From Entophlyctis helioformis (Eukaryota; Chytridiomycota; Chytridiomycetes; Chytridiales; Chytriomycetaceae), in contig JAHLKH010000477.1 of assembly GCA_025526915.1 (NCBI GenBank), positions 1 through 10,355 on the forward strand: a DNA stretch of 10,355 nucleotides. Direction: 5' to 3'. Position numbers and translations under genes: made by a program. Below the pieces are notes generated by a model that saw only the letters and a program-made list of their open reading frames with translations, searched no databases and was not told the DNA's origin. Of the stretch, positions 7,322 through 10,355 are shown one piece after another. Position 1 is the stretch's first letter. Each line of letters begins with the position of its first letter.

Positions 7322-7453
7322 GCTTGTCACTCTCTTATATCTCACCCGATCGCGTGCTGTTTGTGACTGTGCCTTGGCCGCATTGAAGCATTTCATACAA
7401 ACACGCCTTGGGTTCATTCTGGCTGGCATCTCTGTCCATGCAGGCTCGGCCGG

Positions 7454-8293
7454 TCACGTCTTTTCGAGAATAGTCTCCACCTTGCGACTGAGACCATACA
7501 CTCGCTCCGTCTGCACCGACACCTTGTCGTCCAGCCCTGCGATCAGCCCCTTTTGCTTGTCCATCTCGTCCGACATGCCAAGGGCGAGTTCGCGCAGCCC
7601 ACTCACGCCTGCCGAGATCCTCGTCAGGTTGTCTGCGATCCTCTCCTCGTACAGCGCCGACTGCTGATGCTGGCTTCCAGTCGCGCCGTCGGCCAGCACC
7701 GATCCGCCGCTCGTATGAGCAGAAGAAGCAGGCGCAGCCTTGAGACTCGATCCGCGCGGTGCCCACGACACCTGTCGGCCACTTGGCGTTGTCGATGACG
7801 TCACGGCCGGCCGGTGTGTCTGCTGCTGCTGCTGCTGTGCGTCGGCAGGTGGCCGTGGCACAGGCGACGGCGACGGCGACGGCGACTTGCCCACCACGGG
7901 CACAAAGAACGGCCGCATCAGCTTGCCCAGATAGTCTGTCTGCTTGTGCGCCTTGTCGACGGTCTCGCCCACGCACTCATGCGCACGTCCACGCCCTTGA
8001 GTTGCTCTGCATGCCCGCCCCGCCCCTCGTCAGTGTCGCTCTTGGTCGGAGCACATTCATCGCATGCATCGCATGCACAGCTTCGCTGAGAAAAGCATAA
8101 ACGCACCGCCCTGGACCGCCAGCACAGAGGCAGACTCCCGCGCAATGTCGACCGTCTGCTGCACGACTGCCAGCGACCGGCTAGTCGACTGCAGGCTCGA
8201 CTCTTGGGTGCTCAGTGTCTCGGATATCAGACGGTCCAGTTCGTCCACCCGCTCGTCCGTGTCGTTGGCCGTGCCTGCGCGTTGTCTGCTCAT
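7454..8293 (-). CDS. SNAP-25/Sec9/SNAP-29-like Qbc SNARE, with apparent one-base frame problem
   Basis: Membrane-fusion SNARE supplying Qb and Qc helices. Exon 1 is 8293-8107, after an in-frame TGA just upstream. It holds the Qb helix, E-R-V-D-E-L-D-R-L-I...V-L-A-V-Q61-G, with Q61 at the zero layer. The intron (8106-8007) has donor GTGCGT, CTGAC branch site (8029-8033, minus) and acceptor TGCAG. Joining at 8006 gives Q-G-E-Q-L-K-G-V-D-V-R-M, the conserved continuation (compare Q-G-E-Q-L in SNAP-25). That frame stops at 7918. The rest, V-G-E-T-V-D-K-A-H-K-Q-T-D-Y-L-G-K, lies in another frame from 7972. One missing base near 7973 would join them into 246 residues with normal heptad spacing. A Pro/Ser/Gln-rich linker follows, then the Qc helix with L-A-L-G-M-S-D-E-M-D-K-Q (zero-layer Q) near the C-terminus. 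There is no Cys cluster for palmitoylation and no transmembrane segment, as in SNAP-29. Splicing two bases downstream (8004) also restores an open frame, but replaces about 11 conserved helix residues. Confidence 0.8.
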
Positions 8294-8453
8294 CTCGATG
8301 TGTGGAGAGATTCAGATCTGGTGCCACGCTCGAAAGGGTCGCGTCGATGGCAGCCGCGCCACTCGCCGCACCATCAGCGCCAACCTGCTCAGTCCAACCC
8401 TCACATCGCACCCAGTGGCAACGTGCATGACCACGGCATGGCACTGGCAGGAT

Positions 8454-9728
8454 TCATTTGGCCAAAAGACGGTCGAACAGCTCAGTCACATCAAGGAGCG
8501 ACGGCTTGCCGCGTATGCTGTCCGCCACGCCACTAATGGTATCACGATCGACGCCACTGGGCCACAGCCGCCCAACCAGACACTCGACAACACCAAGCCG
8601 GCCCAACAGAGCCGCCTCTGACATTGCCTCAACAGTCGGCATCTGGCCGCCGTCATCTATAAGGCACTCGACCATGTCAACATCGCCATTGCGTGCTGCA
8701 TCCAGCAGCGCCTTGGCCGTGCACCCTTCACTGCGGTTGGCATGCAGCCACCTCACGACATCCAGATGCCCATGCCGCGTAGCCCAGTCCATGGCGTGTG
8801 TTGTGCACCCCTCACGCCTGTTGGCATGCAGCCACATCACCACATGCAGATGCCCGCCTTGTGCCGCGTCATCCATTGCACGCTTGGTGCACCCTTCCGT
8901 CCGATGCTCGTGCAGCCAGATGACAGCATCCAGCCACCCGCCACGCGCTGCCCAGTCCATTGCATCCGTTGAAGCCGCGGCACTGCCAGCACCGTGCATC
9001 AGTCGCAGCACGGGGACATGGCCACCCATGGCCGCAACATCCATTGCGCGCGCACCGAACCAGCTGCGATCGTATGCAGCCAGATCCACGCCGCAGTGGG
9101 TCGACAGATGCGACAAGAGCGCAGTGTGGCCGCACTCGATGGCGTACCAGCCAAGCGCGACGGGGTGCGACATGTCGAGAACATCTGTCCAGCAGTTGCG
9201 CATGGCGATCTGCCGCATCTGGGTCGACACGGGCGGCGGTTGTTGTGCTCGCATGCCGGCCGGTCTGCGTATCGACGCCGCGTTGTATGCCCGGTCCGTC
9301 TGCCGGTATGTGCGGCTGCTGGACTGCGCAGGGAAGCGAGCACAGAGTCGGGTGTACAGCGAGCGAGAGCTGACGGCCATCATCGGCAGACTGCGGCCGT
9401 CCTCGCCCGAGTCGAGCTCAATGTCTGGCAGTAGACTCAGGTCGCCTTGCCAGTCCGTGACGATGGCTTCGGTCCACAACTCGTCAATGGTGTCGTCGTC
9501 GAGTTGCTGCTGCTGATGCTGCTGCTGTTGCTGCTCTGCTCGAGGCTGGCGGAGAGCACCGCAGAGGAAGCGGGTGAGCAGCGATGCAAAGGACAGGATG
9601 TGCAGCTGCAGCTCGACGGGCAACGTGTCCCATCTGCTGCTCCTCTGCTGCTGTTGCTGTGCCGGCTCGCTCAGCGCAAGTGATGCGACTGATGCAGCAA
9701 GGTCGTCACCGAATGGATCTTGTTGCAT
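8454..9728 (-). CDS. F-box-like / ankyrin-repeat protein
   Basis: Single open exon, 424 residues from the ATG at 9728 (A at -3). An ATG at 9770, just after an in-frame stop, would add 14 residues. Residues 32-56 read R-W-D-T-L-P-V-E-L-Q-L-H-I-L-S-F-A-S-L-L, an F-box-like helix pair, followed by a poly-Gln stretch (66-75). From about 190 to 388 there are ankyrin repeats. The best three have a 28-residue period with the core A-M-D-x-A-x-x-G-H-L-x-V-V-x-W-L-H-A-N-R-x-E-G-C-T. This short W-L-H-A-N-R type occurs in large families in chytrids, oomycetes, amoebae and giant viruses (family knowledge). The likely role is protein binding, perhaps substrate choice for an SCF ubiquitin ligase if the F-box is real; this is inference. 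Repeats near the C-terminus (V-V-E-C-L) are more diverged. The gene follows the SNARE gene's 5' end by about 160 bases. Confidence 0.88.
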   Translation of the reverse strand: MQQDPFGDDLAASVASLALSEPAQQQQQRSSRWDTLPVELQLHILSFASLLTRFLCGALRQPRAEQQQQQHQQQQLDDDTIDELWTEAIVTDWQGDLSLLPDIELDSGEDGRSLPMMAVSSRSLYTRLCARFPAQSSSRTYRQTDRAYNAASIRRPAGMRAQQPPPVSTQMRQIAMRNCWTDVLDMSHPVALGWYAIECGHTALLSHLSTHCGVDLAAYDRSWFGARAMDVAAMGGHVPVLRLMHGAGSAAASTDAMDWAARGGWLDAVIWLHEHRTEGCTKRAMDDAAQGGHLHVVMWLHANRREGCTTHAMDWATRHGHLDVVRWLHANRSEGCTAKALLDAARNGDVDMVECLIDDGGQMPTVEAMSEAALLGRLGVVECLVGRLWPSGVDRDTISGVADSIRGKPSLLDVTELFDRLLAK

Positions 9729-9927
9729 TGTGAAAGAAGGGCGAGGATGAGCTGTCCATCCAGATCCCATCTGTTGCCCACAAGTAAAGTATCATGTCCA
9801 ATGAATCAAATGCGGCCAATGCGATGCAGTTCATTCCATTCAACGCAGTCGATCCAACGGCTCTGTTGGTGCGTGTGCCAGTCAGTCGCTTGTGCATGCT
9901 GCGTCCACAGTCTGCCATGACAGAGAC

Positions 9928-10355
9928 TCACCAGGCAGGCTGCCCGCCAGTGGCAATCACCGCCGCACGATACACCCATGCAACGAACCTGCCACACACC
10001 AAGTCAGCCACAACGGTGCTTGCACACACAGATACACACACTGTGCACACACAGACGCCATGCAGCTGCGAGCCAACGTACACGGCATATGTGACAACAA
10101 GATGCTTGACGCTCCATCCCGCAATGCAGGGATACGTCTGCCAGTTGTCCAGATACTCGGCGCATCGTGTCGCTGCATACACAGCCGGTCCCATGTCCAC
10201 AAACGCCTGGATCTCGTCCCTGCGCGCACACACACACGCTGCGTCAGATGCCCCGCTCTCACATCGCACAGCAACAAGCCAACAGACACGCAGCACTCAC
10301 GCAACAGCCCGCATGTGCTCGTCAGATCCAGATGCTGGCACCAGTCGCGCTCTCA
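9928..10355 (-). CDS. 3' end of an unknown, probably membrane-associated protein (three visible exons, partial)
   Basis: Three pieces join in one frame: 10355-10301, 10219-10082 and 9988-9928. Intron A (10300-10220) has donor GTGAGT, CTGAC branch site (10243-10247, minus) and CGCAG. Intron B (10081-9989) has donor GTACGT, CTGAC (10003-10007, minus) and GGCAG. The visible protein is about 84 residues: H-M-R-A-V-A-D-E-I-Q-A-F-V-D-M-G-P-A-V-Y, then W-Q-T-Y-P-C-I-A-G-W-S-V. It ends with a hydrophobic run across the second junction, V-V-T-Y-A-V-F-V-A-W-V-Y, then G-G-Q-P-A-W and TGA. The hydrophobic run suggests a membrane helix. A perfect GTGAGT overlaps the last codon and stop. Splicing there to CAACAG acceptors at 9771 or near 9862 would also create TGA at the junction, so the protein ends here by most routes. 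I do not recognise the family. Confidence 0.55.

Noticed and set aside
8458..9516. 352-codon open frame on the + strand
   Set aside because: It lies antisense to the ankyrin gene and has the composition expected from GC-rich coding DNA read backwards. The minus-strand frame has clear repeats.
1..10355. tRNA, rRNA or transposon sequences
   Set aside because: I saw no tRNA-like A/B boxes with cloverleaf pairing, no rRNA blocks, and no terminal inverted repeats or transposase motifs.

Overview
This is a GC-rich nuclear fragment from a eukaryote with short spliceosomal introns. I reconstruct nine introns of about 79-357 bases, plus splice signals such as GTGAGT/GTGCGT donors and CTRAC branch sites. 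Three features suggest an early-diverging fungus, most likely a chytrid (Rhizophydiales-like): a WLHANR-type short ankyrin-repeat protein, a SNAP-25/Sec9-like Qbc SNARE, and three beta-carbonic anhydrases. This placement is inference. Amoebozoa or oomycetes are not excluded.

Layout from left to right: (1) the last 42 codons of a + strand gene whose zinc-ribbon-like tail resembles the C-terminus of some MscL channels; (2) a - strand beta-carbonic anhydrase (CA1, three exons, 284-1435); (3) a 432-base divergent promoter region with five 11-bp tandem repeats; (4) a + strand beta-carbonic anhydrase (CA2, 1868-3557) with a long C-terminal extension that includes a 78-residue tract that is about half methionine; (5) a third, tandem + strand beta-carbonic anhydrase (CA3, 3871-5801) with a mitochondrial-type leader and a reading-frame break in its last exon; (6) a + strand gene for a protein with a clear mitochondrial presequence but no recognised domain (6008-7280); (7) a - strand Qbc SNARE gene with a reading-frame problem beside its intron (7454-8293); (8) a - strand F-box-like/ankyrin protein (8454-9728); (9) the 3' end of a - strand gene, probably a membrane protein, running off the right edge.

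The unifying theme is a three-gene beta-carbonic anhydrase cluster. All three share one phase-1 intron placed just after the C-x-D-S-R motif. CA1 is compact and canonical. CA2 and CA3 form a distinct subfamily with a second shared intron and a C-terminal extension. That extension carries two conserved islands, L-x-W-H-x-G...G-I and a terminal F-x-C-L-Q-P-M, separated by unrelated low-complexity sequence. The predicted leader on CA3 only, and the lack of one on CA1 and CA2, suggests division of CO2/bicarbonate conversion between mitochondrion and cytosol.

Two genes (CA3 and the SNARE) each lack the equivalent of one base at a conserved place. This may be assembly error, real lesions, or unusual splicing. 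Each has an alternative splice route that restores the frame but removes conserved residues.
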